In this document: positions 54,305-64,000 of the stretch, piece by piece | Layout: each line of letters starts with the position of its first letter | Numbering within the stretch: the first letter of the stretch is position 1 | DNA from: Cyrtodaria siliqua | Taxonomy: Eukaryota; Mollusca; Bivalvia; Adapedonta; Hiatellidae | Length of the DNA: 64,000 nt | Assembly: GCA_037043455.1 (NCBI GenBank) | Contig: JAWPHD010008240.1 | Span: 53,651-117,650 of the forward strand | Direction: 5' to 3' | Made by a program: the position numbers and the translations under genes | Notes under the pieces: model-generated | The model's database searches: none | What the model saw: the letters and a program-made list of their open reading frames with translations, nothing else | What the model was told of the DNA's origin: nothing

Positions 54305-56090
54305 CTCCCCCTAAATACAATAGGCTGGAAATAGGTCCTTAATTAAGTATGGCCTCACATGTACATTGATCATACCAAAAGTGTTAATTCAGTAATACGT
54401 TAATTATCACTCGTAATTAGCTTCCGCGTATCGATTGATTACAGTAGCACGTATGTCAATATAATTAGCTAAAAACTACATCAATAGTCATGTGTGTCTG
54501 GGGATTATTTATTGTTTCAAAGTCGCTGGAAAAACAGCAAAAACAACACCACATGGCATGCACCGGCTGGAATATTTCGTGAAAAATACATATGCCTTTG
54601 GTGTATAAATACAAAACTAACATTATTAATTTCCAGCAAGCGTCCTGAGGCGCTAAGGCGCTTCAGATCCATAATGCATAGTTTGTATTTGTGTGTATGA
54701 ATAAATGAAATATTTAAATCCGTAGCCAAAACAACATCATTGGAACACCATAGAAACACAATTTCAGAAATAGAAGCAATAAGTGAGGTACGATGTCTGC
54801 CGCCCTTTTTAGTATTGTTAGTAAACATCTTAAAAGGTTCTAAGACGCATTCAAATAGAAGAAAAAACAAATCTGTAGGTGCTGGCCCCACTCTTGATTT
54901 TTGAAAAAAGTAAAAGTCTTAAAAAGGTTCTAAAACGCATAATAGAAATAATGTTTTAGGTGTAGGCCCGTTTTTATTTTTTTAGTAAATCTTTAAAGGT
55001 TCTACTACAGAAAAAAGATGGCACTTTTTTGAAATGTATATGACAAATAAATAAGAGATGGGCGTTTTCATATCACACCCTGAATCGGCCCGAGACCGCC
55101 ATAGTAGCCCTAGAGCTTTATTCTCTTTATATATATTATTAATGGGAAACGCCGTTTTTGTAACAACTTGTGCCCCTACCCATTTGCATACTTTGTAAAA
55201 TAAATGCAATAAAATATTGATTTCAAAGGATAAACACCATTTTACTTACTAAGGAAATTATCGTGTTTGGTTTGTCAAACAAAATATTAGATGCACACAT
55301 GAGTATGATTGCTATATTAATTTAGAGAAACACATTTATTTCAATATAACTATTAGTATAATGTTATCAAAATCATGTAAATTTTACCCCCGCTTTCACA
55401 AAATGAAGTGGGGACTATATATCAATCTGTCCCTTACATTTCGTCGCTTCGCGTCCCGCCACGTATCACATGCTTGTCACGTCGCTTCGCGTCGAGTAAC
55501 ACATTTTTATTACCAGCATTTATCAAACAGTTGTGAACGAGTTGTTCCCAAACTTCATATACTCATAACAACTGAAGAATAAATAAGTGGGAATATTCAC
55601 CCCCTTCAGTGATAGTTATAGTTTAAATTACATTCACATCGAACCTCGTTCTGTTGTAGGAGGGGTACATTGATATTGTGTGTGAGAAATGGTGCATTCA
55701 CTTATTGTTATCAAAATCATGTACATTTAAATTAAATTCACATACATGTATGTATATCATTTGTTTGTTTGAGGTGTAAGTTGTCACTTTGTGTGAGAAA
55801 TGGTGCTATTTTAGTAGATACCTGAACACTGAACTCCTGCAACTCACGCATACATGCCCCAAACAGTCAATGTAATGGTTCATGCTATTTTGATGTCTCT
55901 TCTGCGAGAATAAGAACACGTATGTTTTCAGATTGATCTGATGTTGGACCATCAGTAAACAACTAATTCGCACTGTGTACATTAGAAAAGTAAACTTTGT
56001 GTACTGCCATACATATCATCTAAACATTGCACTCATTGCTTGAAGAGTGGCTCCCTTCTAGTAGGGTTATTCGTCGAGAGGAAGTTGTTT
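54305..56090. other. No gene recognised; two minor repeats
   Basis: A degenerate tandem of AAAAGGTTCTAAAACGCAT units lies at about 54818-55010 (three units, 70-86 bases apart). The segment 55375-55490, with GACTATATATCAATCTGTCC and CGTCGCTTCGCGTC twice, resembles a simple dispersed repeat. The 124-codon open stretch at 54517-54891 (minus) is mostly created by the tandem and is not supported. Confidence 0.5.
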
Positions 56091-56095
56091 AAGCC

Positions 56096-56360
56096 CGGTG
56101 CATACACGTTATATGCGTTCATATTTATTACAATGTGAGCAATTGCCACAATGTAAACCCTGTTTTTCGCCGTTAACGGTCAAACATATGTTGTTAGATT
56201 GTGTGGACAGTGATCCTATGCGAAAAGACACTACCAAGTAAATAGTATGGAAGAGTTATTTAATATAAATGATTTCAGTCTTATTTTAGATTTTTTAAAA
56301 GAAATCAGACTTGATGAGTCATTGTATAATTATATTTGCGTTTACACGCCCGTTGACTAG
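56096..56360 (+). pseudogene. C-terminal LINE fragment with zinc-binding-like motif
   Basis: Translation reads VHTRYMRSYLLQCEQLPQC, then CFSPLTVKHMLLDCVDSDPM. A one-base frameshift near 56232 leads to NSMEELFNINDFSLILDFLK and a stop after TPVD. The C-x2-C ... H-x4-C spacing and SMEELF ending are familiar from LINE ORF2 C-termini. No RT lies upstream, so this is a severely 5'-truncated copy. The 3' UTR probably runs to about 56450. Confidence 0.75.
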
Positions 56361-56364
56361 CTTT

Positions 56365-56615
56365 TGTTGCTCTACATTATACATAGGTAATACTTTAACT
56401 GTATGATCCATTATTTGTAATTCTAATACACCCGCACTATATAGCCTAGTTTAAAATATCTTGTTATATTGAACGATATATCACTAATTTGTGCAACGTT
56501 AGGAGCATAAGCATTGTGCATTGCGCATTGTAACGTATGCAACGTTAGGAGAGCAAGCAAAGTAATGCGAAAGATTTCAGATGTGTGCGTTATTTTCATA
56601 TTTTAGGGGTATTAG
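56365..56615. other. Probable LINE 3' UTR, then unassigned
   Basis: AT-rich sequence after the LINE stop codon, with a GCAACGTTAGGAG duplication near 56495 and 56540. Confidence 0.4.
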
Positions 56616-56618
56616 AAT

Positions 56619-56798
56619 AGAAATAGAACATCGTTTACTGTGAATTATCGTTTAATATAACACGGTTTGGAGTTCAATTGTAAACAATAATTTCACGAGC
56701 CCGAAGGGCGAGTGAGGGTGAGTGAAATTATTGTTTACAATTGAACGACAAACCGTGATATATTATAGATAATTCACCGTAAACGATGTTCTATTTCT
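56619..56798. repeat. Foldback element (FB8) with about 75-bp arms
   Basis: AGAAATAGAACATCGTTTAC on the left faces GTAAACGATGTTCTATTTCT on the right; inner parts CAATTGTAAACAATAATTTC and GAAATTATTGTTTACAATTG also pair. The loop is CACGAGCCCGAAGGGCGAG, itself able to form a small GCCC/GGGC stem. Confidence 0.9.
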
Positions 56799-56799
56799 T

Positions 56800-58200
56800 A
56801 AATAGTTTGAAAATAGATTTTTACGTTACTTTTTATTTACTCATTTATTTAATTTTTCATCACATTTTACGCACAATATGGCCTATTTATGTGTCGAAGT
56901 TCCGTAAAATAGCATTCATTCATTATTGCTTGAATCGTTTTACTATCCTTCGCTTTCTTAAAAATGCATAAAATGCACATCGCGTGTTTATGGCTTCTCA
57001 TGATGTAGCTGAAAAATAATGACTCACGTGAGCTTACGAATTGTTTTCATCATGAACGCTCATATTAATTATAAAAAAAAGGATATAGTCTATTGTAATG
57101 TGTAATATGTGTGAGTGTGTGTGTCGTCCCATTAGAGCAAAAGGTACCATCTAATATTTTCGTTGTTTGAGAAAAATGCAAAAGAAGTTTTGGACTGTTG
57201 GGAAAATTCAGATATTTATATTTTAGTAATGAAACTTTGCAAGATTGGTGAAATTAGTATTAAGTATATGGTAGTAAATGCTTTTATCAATACTCATCTT
57301 GATAAAAATATTTTTGGCATGTTTGTGCTTTTTTGCCCAACAATGTATTCCTGAGTATGTATATGACAGATTGTGCATAAAGGTGTCATGTGTCACATGG
57401 AACCATTTTACTTGTCAAGTGAAATATATTTGCCAACGACAGTTTATGAAGAAAGGTACCTTATGACGGATAGTACCGTCTTGCATACATTGGTGGTTTA
57501 AAAATATTTAATTTGTTCAAAGCATAACTGTACCACATGCCATTTGTCACCTTCCCGCACAAAGCAAATGCAGCTTGGCACCTTCTTGCACTAAAAAACA
57601 ACTGGTATGACTCCTTATTCCACGACGTCATAAAGATCTTAAATGAATGAATACGAGCCAAATTTGTTTAGACAAGGTAGAAAATATCAGAAGTCGCATG
57701 AAAACAATAAAAGGTCAATATAGGCCAAAATGTACAATGTTACCTTTTTCCCAAATGAGACAATATATATATATATTATTCTAAAAACATTTGTTAAGGC
57801 ACGTGTGTGTGCTACATATATATGTGTGTAGTAATCCATGTGTAAACAATATTTATTCAAGTAATTTGGTGAATAGTTTGTCAAATAATACATGGTTAGG
57901 ATCTGAAAACAAGTTTTCGATGAAAACTGATATAAATGTATCTCCTTGATATTCATATATGGCTGACATTGTATGTGTTACAATTATTATCATATCGTGT
58001 TTACATGGCATTTGATGGAATTTAACATATATAACTAGTAATATAGATTAGTATAATTCTGGATCGCTTCGAATGTCGATGATTAGCAATCATCATGACC
58101 TTTGAACCTGATATATCGATAAGAAACAAAATAATATAAAAAAAGTAATAAAAAATAGAACAATCATTTGTTCATTAGTAACACCAGTCCCACTAGGATT
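56800..58200. other. No gene recognised
   Basis: AT-rich. Open stretches of 60-89 codons on both strands lack recognisable features. Confidence 0.5.
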
Positions 58201-58209
58201 CAAAAAATA

Positions 58210-58290
58210 AGTATAAAAGTCGAACAGGAAATGCAGCTTTCACAGAACACAGAAAACCCCAAAACACGCCAAACGACAAACATGATATGA
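58210..58290 (-). mobile_element. Short RT-A 3' end copy
   Basis: GTATAAAAGTCGAACAGGAA, ATGCAGCTTTCACAGAACAC, AACACGCCAAACGACAAAC. Confidence 0.8.
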
Positions 58291-58299
58291 CATGTCAAC

Positions 58300-58632
58300 T
58301 CGGCACATTGATATCTTTACTTTGTAAAACGTTTCGTTGTTAATATAAACGACAGGACTTTTTTTGAAGACATGGGCATTAAATTGTTTGACCCAAACAG
58401 TAAGTTCTGATGAGATAGTATACAGGGCAAATGAGTAAATAAAAGTTTGTCTTTGGTCAGTATATCTCGGACAAGTTAATGAGTAGTGATAGCTTGTTTC
58501 TGTTTGGTCACAAATATAGATTCTACTAGGGATCATTTGTATAAATGTTGATTCAGGACATGTCCTACAGTTGTTTATGCGCATCTTTTTCGCGCATACT
58601 TGTCTAAGCGCGATTATGTACACAAATAACAT
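58300..58632 (-). pseudogene. LINE C-terminal fragment with ETSYHYSLTCPRY block
   Basis: A minus-strand frame contains RQVCAKKMRINNCRTCP, IPSRIYICDQTETSYHYSLT and CPRYTDQRQTFIYS. C-x2-C, then ET-x-HY-x3-CP-x-Y-x3-R is the usual zinc-like ending of several LINE ORF2 proteins. It is followed directly by the short RT-A end copy. No RT core is present. Confidence 0.65.
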
Positions 58633-58707
58633 ACTTTTTCACACATATATTTTTCACTAGATTTCATCATTATGAACCTAATTAACTGTTTATACAATGA
58701 AAATAAG

Positions 58708-58752
58708 AATAAAGTCGAACAGGAAATGCAGCTTTCACAGAACACAGTAAAT
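58708..58752 (-). mobile_element. Very short RT-A 3' end copy
   Basis: AAAGTCGAACAGGAAATGCA, GCTTTCACAGAACACAGTAA, then similarity stops. About 45 bases. Confidence 0.75.
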
Positions 58753-59009
58753 TTGTTTATACACTAAATTCAAATATAGTTTCAGTATTTTGATACAGAC
58801 CACGGAGAGATTTATTGATTTAACCGCTATAGCCTTTTCATACTTAGCGCATAAATGTCTGCCTATATTTAGGAATTAACTTTAAACATTAAATAAAACT
58901 AACTAGATGGCTATACTATTTTCACACATGTTGGCTCCATTGAAATAAAAAATCTGTAGAACTTAAAAAATTAAAGAAAAAAGGTCTGTGTATTTTTGCT
59001 CCAAAACCC

Positions 59010-59312
59010 ATACAGTACATTTCGGGTAGCCCATTCACACCAGTACATTTTGGGTAAGTCTACCGCATTATTACATGTCTGGTAATCTGCCGCATATGTA
59101 CCATTCTGTTAACTCTGCCGCATCAGTATATTTCTGGTAACTCTGCTGCATCAGTACATTTCTGGTAACTCTCCCGCGTCAGTACATTTCGTGAAACCCT
59201 GGTAAATCAATACATTTATAATAACCTGTCGCATCATTACATTTTTTTTTATAATCCTGCAGATCAATGCATTTCTGGTGACTTTGCCGCATCAGCAAAT
59301 TTCGGGTAACGC
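59010..59312. repeat. About 29-bp diverged tandem repeat, 9-10 copies
   Basis: Units of the type CATCAGTACATTTCTGGTAA plus CTCTGCCG, many with substitutions or small indels. The level of divergence indicates an older array than those at 1.7 or 22.2 kb. Confidence 0.9.
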
Positions 59313-59314
59313 AA

Positions 59315-60040
59315 AACAGGGTATAGCATATGCTTAACAATGCGTATATTCAGACTTACTTCTCTCATACAGAACTTAAAGGAAGCATTTCTCTGCTCCA
59401 ATTCCGAGCATATTGCTTCTATTAACGCATGTCATAACAATATGTTCTTCCCGTGGTCATCTAGGGGTTAGAACAATAAAGTTAGACGGACTAAGTATAA
59501 AACATGAATTCCAGACATGTTACGGACAAAGGAATGGAAAAGTCTGTCTGTGTATAATAAGGTCATGCCGTTTATATCGACTGCCGTAAAATTAATATTT
59601 TCCGGAACAGTGTCTATGAAGTTGTAGAATGAAGAAGGCCAGACTTCTCTATTTACACACGCAATGCTGATTTTCTTCTTCTTTTTTTTCATTGGAGGTA
59701 AGGGTGAACATTTTTGTTTTCAATCCAAAATACATTTAATTAAAGAACTTCCTGCAGTGTTTCCCTAAGAATGGTTAATTTAAAGATTTTTTATATTGTT
59801 AGAATTCTAAACGCGTTTCACCTATAAAAATAATTGTTCACGGTCTTGATTTTGGATTCTAATGTTCAAGTAATCTAGCCCATTTTCTATATTTTTGGAA
59901 AATTTGTCTATAAAATTAATATAATTTTATTTATAAAAAAATACAGGAAATAAAAAGTATCAACGCAAATTTAATTAATTTGACTCAAACTCAATGTATA
60001 ATTATGGTCCCATAATATGTACATATGAAAAATGATATAT
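59315..60040. other. No gene recognised
   Basis: AT-rich and unassigned. Confidence 0.5.
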
Positions 60041-60044
60041 AGGG

Positions 60045-60208
60045 TCCTATAGAAACCACAGCGTCCGAACGCAATGGCATCGTAGGTCCGCACTGTACTG
60101 CAAACAAGGACTTGAAACTACAATGAAAGAGACAAAATACAACAGAAAGGGTGGTGAAGACAGGGTTACCGACTTGGAACGGTCAGTAGGCAATAAGACC
60201 TACTGGTT
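60045..60208 (-). mobile_element. RT-B 3'-region copy
   Basis: GGGTCCTATAGAAACCACAG, CGAACGCAATGGCATCGTAG, CAATGAAAGAGACAAAATAC, GACTTGGAACGGTCAGTAGG. It is the reverse of 7797-7972 almost base for base, so both are young or under recent activity. Confidence 0.85.
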
Positions 60209-60209
60209 A

Positions 60210-61335
60210 CAATATAGCATTTATTTGAATTTGACGTATTTATTGCCAGGTGCGTAGTTACCTCACTCCTTGGTAATCTGAATACTGCGAGAACAGGTTA
60301 GTGCATAGTACGAAAGGTCAGATCAATGAAATTTATATGCAAACTTTGAAGGTGTTTATTTTGTGTGGTTTATCATGAAATTCCGACAATTTCTAACATA
60401 AAAAATATACTTGGAATTATTTCGTAATACCTGATAATCTTACTAATCGTTTCACTTTTGTAAATTGTTTTATTTGTATAGTTGTTCCATTTCAATGTCA
60501 TAATGTATAGAAATAATGTAAAAAATCATCGAAGTGTCAAATTTGTGAACAACAATTATCAAAGCTGTATGGTTAATGTGAAAGTCATATTAATGTACAT
60601 GTGCCAACAAAAAGTCAACTACTTAAACTAAAGCACTTAGAAACTATCTTCAATCGTGTTACTGCACGCTTTGAAGTAGATGGGATAACCGTACTAAAAT
60701 GGTTTCTTTTGAAAAGAAGGTAATGAATTTTCTGAATTTTCTAAAAACATATATTGTTTTGTAGCAAAACAGCTTTGGAGAAATATATGTTGTCTTTCAC
60801 TGTTGACAGCTATATACCTTTACTATTTAATTCTACACACGTGTAATTCTGTAGACACTAAACATAACAGTATTAATTCATGTTTTCAATAAATATTGAC
60901 TTTTTCATAGTGAGTAGAAAACGACAGTAATGCGGTAAGTGCGAACGCAATATCAGCTGAACACAATTAAAGATCACTTCATGACCTTTAACATTAATGT
61001 ACTATAATTGATTTTAGTGTACCAAGTTAAACCATGTCTTCACCATATACACGGTTAATTGGGTTCATTAACAGGTAGTGACAAGTACATCAAGAAAAAA
61101 TGTTTGCGATTTGTGTGTATATAGTCGCTCTTATACAGTTATGCAGTCATTCTCAAACATGTACTTCTATTTTCGGAATACATCACGAAACACTAAACAT
61201 AACTTATCGTAAATCTTCTTTAGATACTTGCATGTTAGTTAAATACCGGTAATACTAGTTAAAAACAATGCCACGTAAATGGGTAATGGGTTTGTAGCTT
61301 GAAACAAATTACCACTATTACCAGCCTTTGTCCTA
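60210..61335. other. No gene recognised
   Basis: AT-rich and unassigned. Confidence 0.5.
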
Positions 61336-61339
61336 ATAC

Positions 61340-61735
61340 GACCCCGTGTGGAAACACTTATTCAATTCCAGAGGGACGCGACTTTTAAAAGAAATGTTGC
61401 TCCACTTGGATCCGACCCTGAAATACCATTAAATTTACTTGTCTACCATTTTACATGCTCCATCAAGATAGTACTTCTATATTATAGATTTCTGCAAGAT
61501 AATGCAGGCGCCATATCATTAGGATGCATCTACTAGCATATTAATATATAATCTTGGACGTTTGTATGAACATAACATGCAAACGGATCATTTGACTGAG
61601 GAAGAATTAATACTAACTTCAAATTACGACGCATATATATTCCCTAGACCTACTGACGAAGATAATAAAAATGTATTTCTTACTATGATTCAACTAAAGA
61701 GAGTCACGATCTGCTACATTAGGGTAACGTCTTAG
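61340..61735 (+). pseudogene. Possible degraded coding segment of unknown origin
   Basis: Two frames in succession look more protein-like than the surroundings: FQRDATFKRNVAPLGSDPEI and DNAGAISLGCIY (61348-61536), then in another frame NLGRLYEHNMQTDHLTEEEL, NYDAYIFPRPTDEDNK and FLTMIQLKR (about 61545-61700). I do not recognise the family. It could be a decayed exon, a transposon piece or chance. Confidence 0.25.
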
Positions 61736-61739
61736 ATTA

Positions 61740-63040
61740 CGAAACATTAGCAGTTGGTATATAACTCTCTTAAAAAGCAAACATTATAAATACAAGTATA
61801 TCATAACTCACCATAAAATGGTATAACAAATACCATCTTACATGTCTTAGACCAGTAACTTACCTATTTTAAAACATTCGTAAACGTTTAAAACGTAATC
61901 TCTCATTCTGTATTGGCATGCAAATAGGCAACTTTATAACTGTCTTGCAGCAGTTCAGTAGCACTACTGAGAACTATAAAACACCGAAAGAATAATACAA
62001 GCAAAAACAGCATTAGGACATCCGATAGTCGTTGGAATCTTGTTTTACATTTGATTCAGCGATCAAAGAAGAAACACCAAGCTGCAGTATATAAACTGAA
62101 AATGGTACCAGAGACAATTTTCTTATAACTTTATGCATTATGCTACTCAGAGAGGTTTAATCACGTTTTTCTAAATAATAAAGCAAATTTTAAACCATGT
62201 AATGTGGCATGTAAATAAATTAAATGATATTATACACAAACATATTTCAAATATATTTTCAAAATTATCTTTTTTATCTTTTTTATTAATTTACTATATT
62301 TTTATATTAAGCTGTAACTGTAATAATAAGAACATGGATTGATCAACAGGCTAAATCAGATAACATTGTGTGTATAGGTGTAGCACACCCATTGCATCAC
62401 AGGAAGTGTCGGTCTGGGGTAGTGTCGGACTGGGGTATAGCACATCCATTGCCTCACAGGAAGTGTCGGATTGGGGTAGCATAATGTCGGCTAGTAAAAG
62501 GCATTTTCACTAATTTAAAGTGCTATTTTTGGTTTATATCACATTTTTTATCTATGTGTTACATGTTTCAAGCAATTGTTAGTTTTAAATTTGTTTCGTT
62601 TATGATTTTAAAGGTAGCATTCATTCATGAGACATGTTCTTTCTTAGAAGATATATGACCCCACTTTTCCATGGATTTTTTTGGCAGGATATGTGTCATT
62701 TGTGATGAGAATGTAAGTTATTTGTTTTATTTATAAGTGGGCATAGATATGAATGACAACATGGCATTTAAATTTTAATTCATAGACAATTCGATACAAA
62801 AATCAACATACAGCTACTAGTTTATGTAGTTATATAAATGGTGGTTGGCTCTTTTCAGTGAACTGTTTGTTTTGTTAGCTGCTATCGGAGTAAGAGAAAG
62901 ACATACGCATACATTACCAGTTATTAAAAAACTAATGTACATGTATGAAAAACAACAACATCATGTTAAAGAGTAATGTATTCTCATCATATCTTTCAAA
63001 ATAGAGTAAATACATACACAAATGACATTTCTATTACTTT
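61740..63040. other. No gene recognised; imperfect duplication at 62376-62490
   Basis: CATTGCATCACAGGAAGTGT and CATTGCCTCACAGGAAGTGT repeat about 55-60 bases apart, each followed by CGG-T-TGGGGTAG. Otherwise AT-rich and unassigned. Confidence 0.5.
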
Positions 63041-63042
63041 TA

Positions 63043-63457
63043 GATGACGTCTTTGCGAAACATTCAGACCGTCACAGCCATACTCCTCAATATGATCACC
63101 ACTGAGTCTTAAACACTCACGGTGACGCATTACCCATGTGTCATAAGTGTCAATACACCAAGTACTGTCAAATGTTGAGACAATTCTCTACGTTTCTGTA
63201 TTTAAATTATCAGCACTATCGAACCTTATTTGCCTCAGTTGAGCCTTAATTTCCGGGAAAACTTTAAAGTCTAAAGCCAAGTCTGGACTGTATGGTGCGT
63301 GGTTCAGCAACTCTAAAAAAGGAGTGCGATCTCTAGTTGTGTTGAATTTGCCGCGTGAGGCGGTGCATTATCTTGGTGAAGTATCACCGCGGTCAAGATC
63401 GATGTCTGGTCGTTTCTTACTGATGGCGCGAACAAGGTGCTTTTTCACAACCTGAAA
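63043..63457 (-). pseudogene. Mariner-type transposase relic (C-terminal two thirds)
   Basis: Minus-strand pieces read VVKKHLVRAISKKRPDID, then VILHQDNAPPHAANSTQLEI (second catalytic D in HQDN), then FLELLNHAPYSPDLALDFK (third catalytic D in YSPD), then KAQLRQIRFDSADNLN, a stop, and DTYDTWVMRHRECLRLSGDH. Two frameshifts and a stop separate these blocks. The D-to-D spacing of about 34 residues and the APYSPDLA motif place it in the IS630-Tc1-mariner superfamily, close to mariner. A pyrimidine tract plus CAG lies directly before the first codon. Confidence 0.85.
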
Positions 63458-63715
63458 AAAAAATCAATTTTAAAAATCTTCGTTACAGTGTTCAATTTAA
63501 CAAATGGTTATAAAATGATAATTAGTATAAGTCTTAAATAATTATTGTATTTACCATGCATTTCAGGGTGCCTAGATGCCGAATATGAATCGAGATTTGT
63601 TTATTAATATCTATATATTTTCATACCTGATATGATTGAAAAGAATAAAAGCAGACGCTCCTGCGTAGCCATCTTCTGAGCTTCGCAAAGCCAAAAAATA
63701 TGTTTGACCCCCACT
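63458..63715. other. Segment between transposase and LINE; possible intron and exon
   Basis: Minus strand: an open piece (GYAGASAFILFNHI, 63635-63690) ends in CAG/GTATGA, and about 170 bases later TTTTTTTTTTCAG precedes the transposase. Together this looks like a small intron, but the exon is not recognised and the phase is not convincing. Confidence 0.25.
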
Positions 63716-63716
63716 G

Positions 63717-64000
63717 TTTACATGTAATTTTAATGACGTGTGGGGTACCTCAAGGGTCCATACTAGGACCTTTAATGTTTTTGGTGTTCATCAATGACCT
63801 TCCCCTTGAACTGAATGGCATTGTTTCTAATACAGATATGTATGCAGACGATACTACCATATACGAAATAAACGAATCCAAAGATATAATAGAAATAAAT
63901 CTACAGAAAGATCTTGATATTTTGAAAGTCTGGTGCTTGCATAACGGTATGGTATTAAATGCGTCAAAAACGAAAGTCCTTTTTGTAACCACACAACATC
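63717..64000 (+). pseudogene. LINE reverse transcriptase fragment, runs off the window
   Basis: Open from about 63717 to the end: CGVPQGSILGPLMFLVFIND, then DMYADDTTIYEINES (catalytic YADD at about 63838-63851), then LDILKVWCLHNGMVLNASKT and KVLFVT. It begins inside RT, right after a stop, so it is 5' truncated. All motifs in view are intact. Sequence beyond the window is needed to tell whether the 3' part is complete. The minus-strand open stretch over the same bases is a shadow. Confidence 0.85.

Noticed and set aside
54517..54891. 124-codon minus-strand frame
   Set aside because: No recognisable domain, and part of it is a degenerate tandem repeat.
63750..63992. 80-codon minus-strand frame at the right edge
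   Set aside because: It is the shadow of the plus-strand LINE reverse transcriptase with YADD.

Overview
The window is almost entirely repetitive, AT-rich, non-coding metazoan DNA. No host protein gene, rRNA gene or intact tRNA gene can be supported. The best guess for the source is a mollusc, probably a bivalve. Three things point that way: a CR1-type element whose ORF1 keeps an SGNH-hydrolase-like domain and whose tail is (ATT)n; a reverse transcriptase family with a YLDD box that I associate with molluscs and corals; and a short repeat near 38.4 kb that I associate with bivalve genomes. This taxonomic call rests on recall, not on a search.

Retroelements. A CR1-like LINE at 10.78-14.74 kb is the only element with long open frames: a 5'-truncated ORF1 and a full ORF2 with endonuclease and reverse transcriptase. 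LINE relics lie at 2.5-3.27 kb (interrupted twice), 51.8-54.2 kb (minus), 56.1-56.4 kb, 58.3-58.6 kb (minus) and at the right edge from 63.7 kb. Two related RT families, here called RT-A (42.40-43.75 kb) and RT-B (7.28-7.98 kb), are tentatively Penelope-like. Many dispersed repeats in the window are 5'-truncated pieces of their 3' regions.

DNA elements. A mariner-type transposase relic lies at 63.04-63.46 kb (minus). There are also a 226-bp TA-flanked miniature element (37.0 kb), a 485-bp element with 51-bp inverted ends (20.7 kb), an ACGTGGTC-ended miniature family (0.2 and 36.6 kb), and many long foldback (hairpin) elements. The densest foldback cluster is at 37.87-41.56 kb. A composite miniature-element-plus-palindrome unit is tandemly duplicated at 30.2-31.05 kb and occurs once, inverted, at 23.96-24.37 kb.

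Tandem arrays. Minisatellites occur at 1.7, 9.8, 15.0, 17.3, 22.2, 45.5, 46.0 and 59.0 kb. Several can be traced to expansion of a short segment inside a dispersed repeat whose unexpanded copy is elsewhere in the window. Arrays at 22.2 and 46.0 kb sit inside RT-A 3' copies, the one at 1.7 kb inside an RT-B 3' copy, and those at 15.0 and 17.3 kb inside two other families. This is the most informative structural pattern seen.

Boundaries of repeats were found by eye and are approximate, usually to about 10-30 bases.
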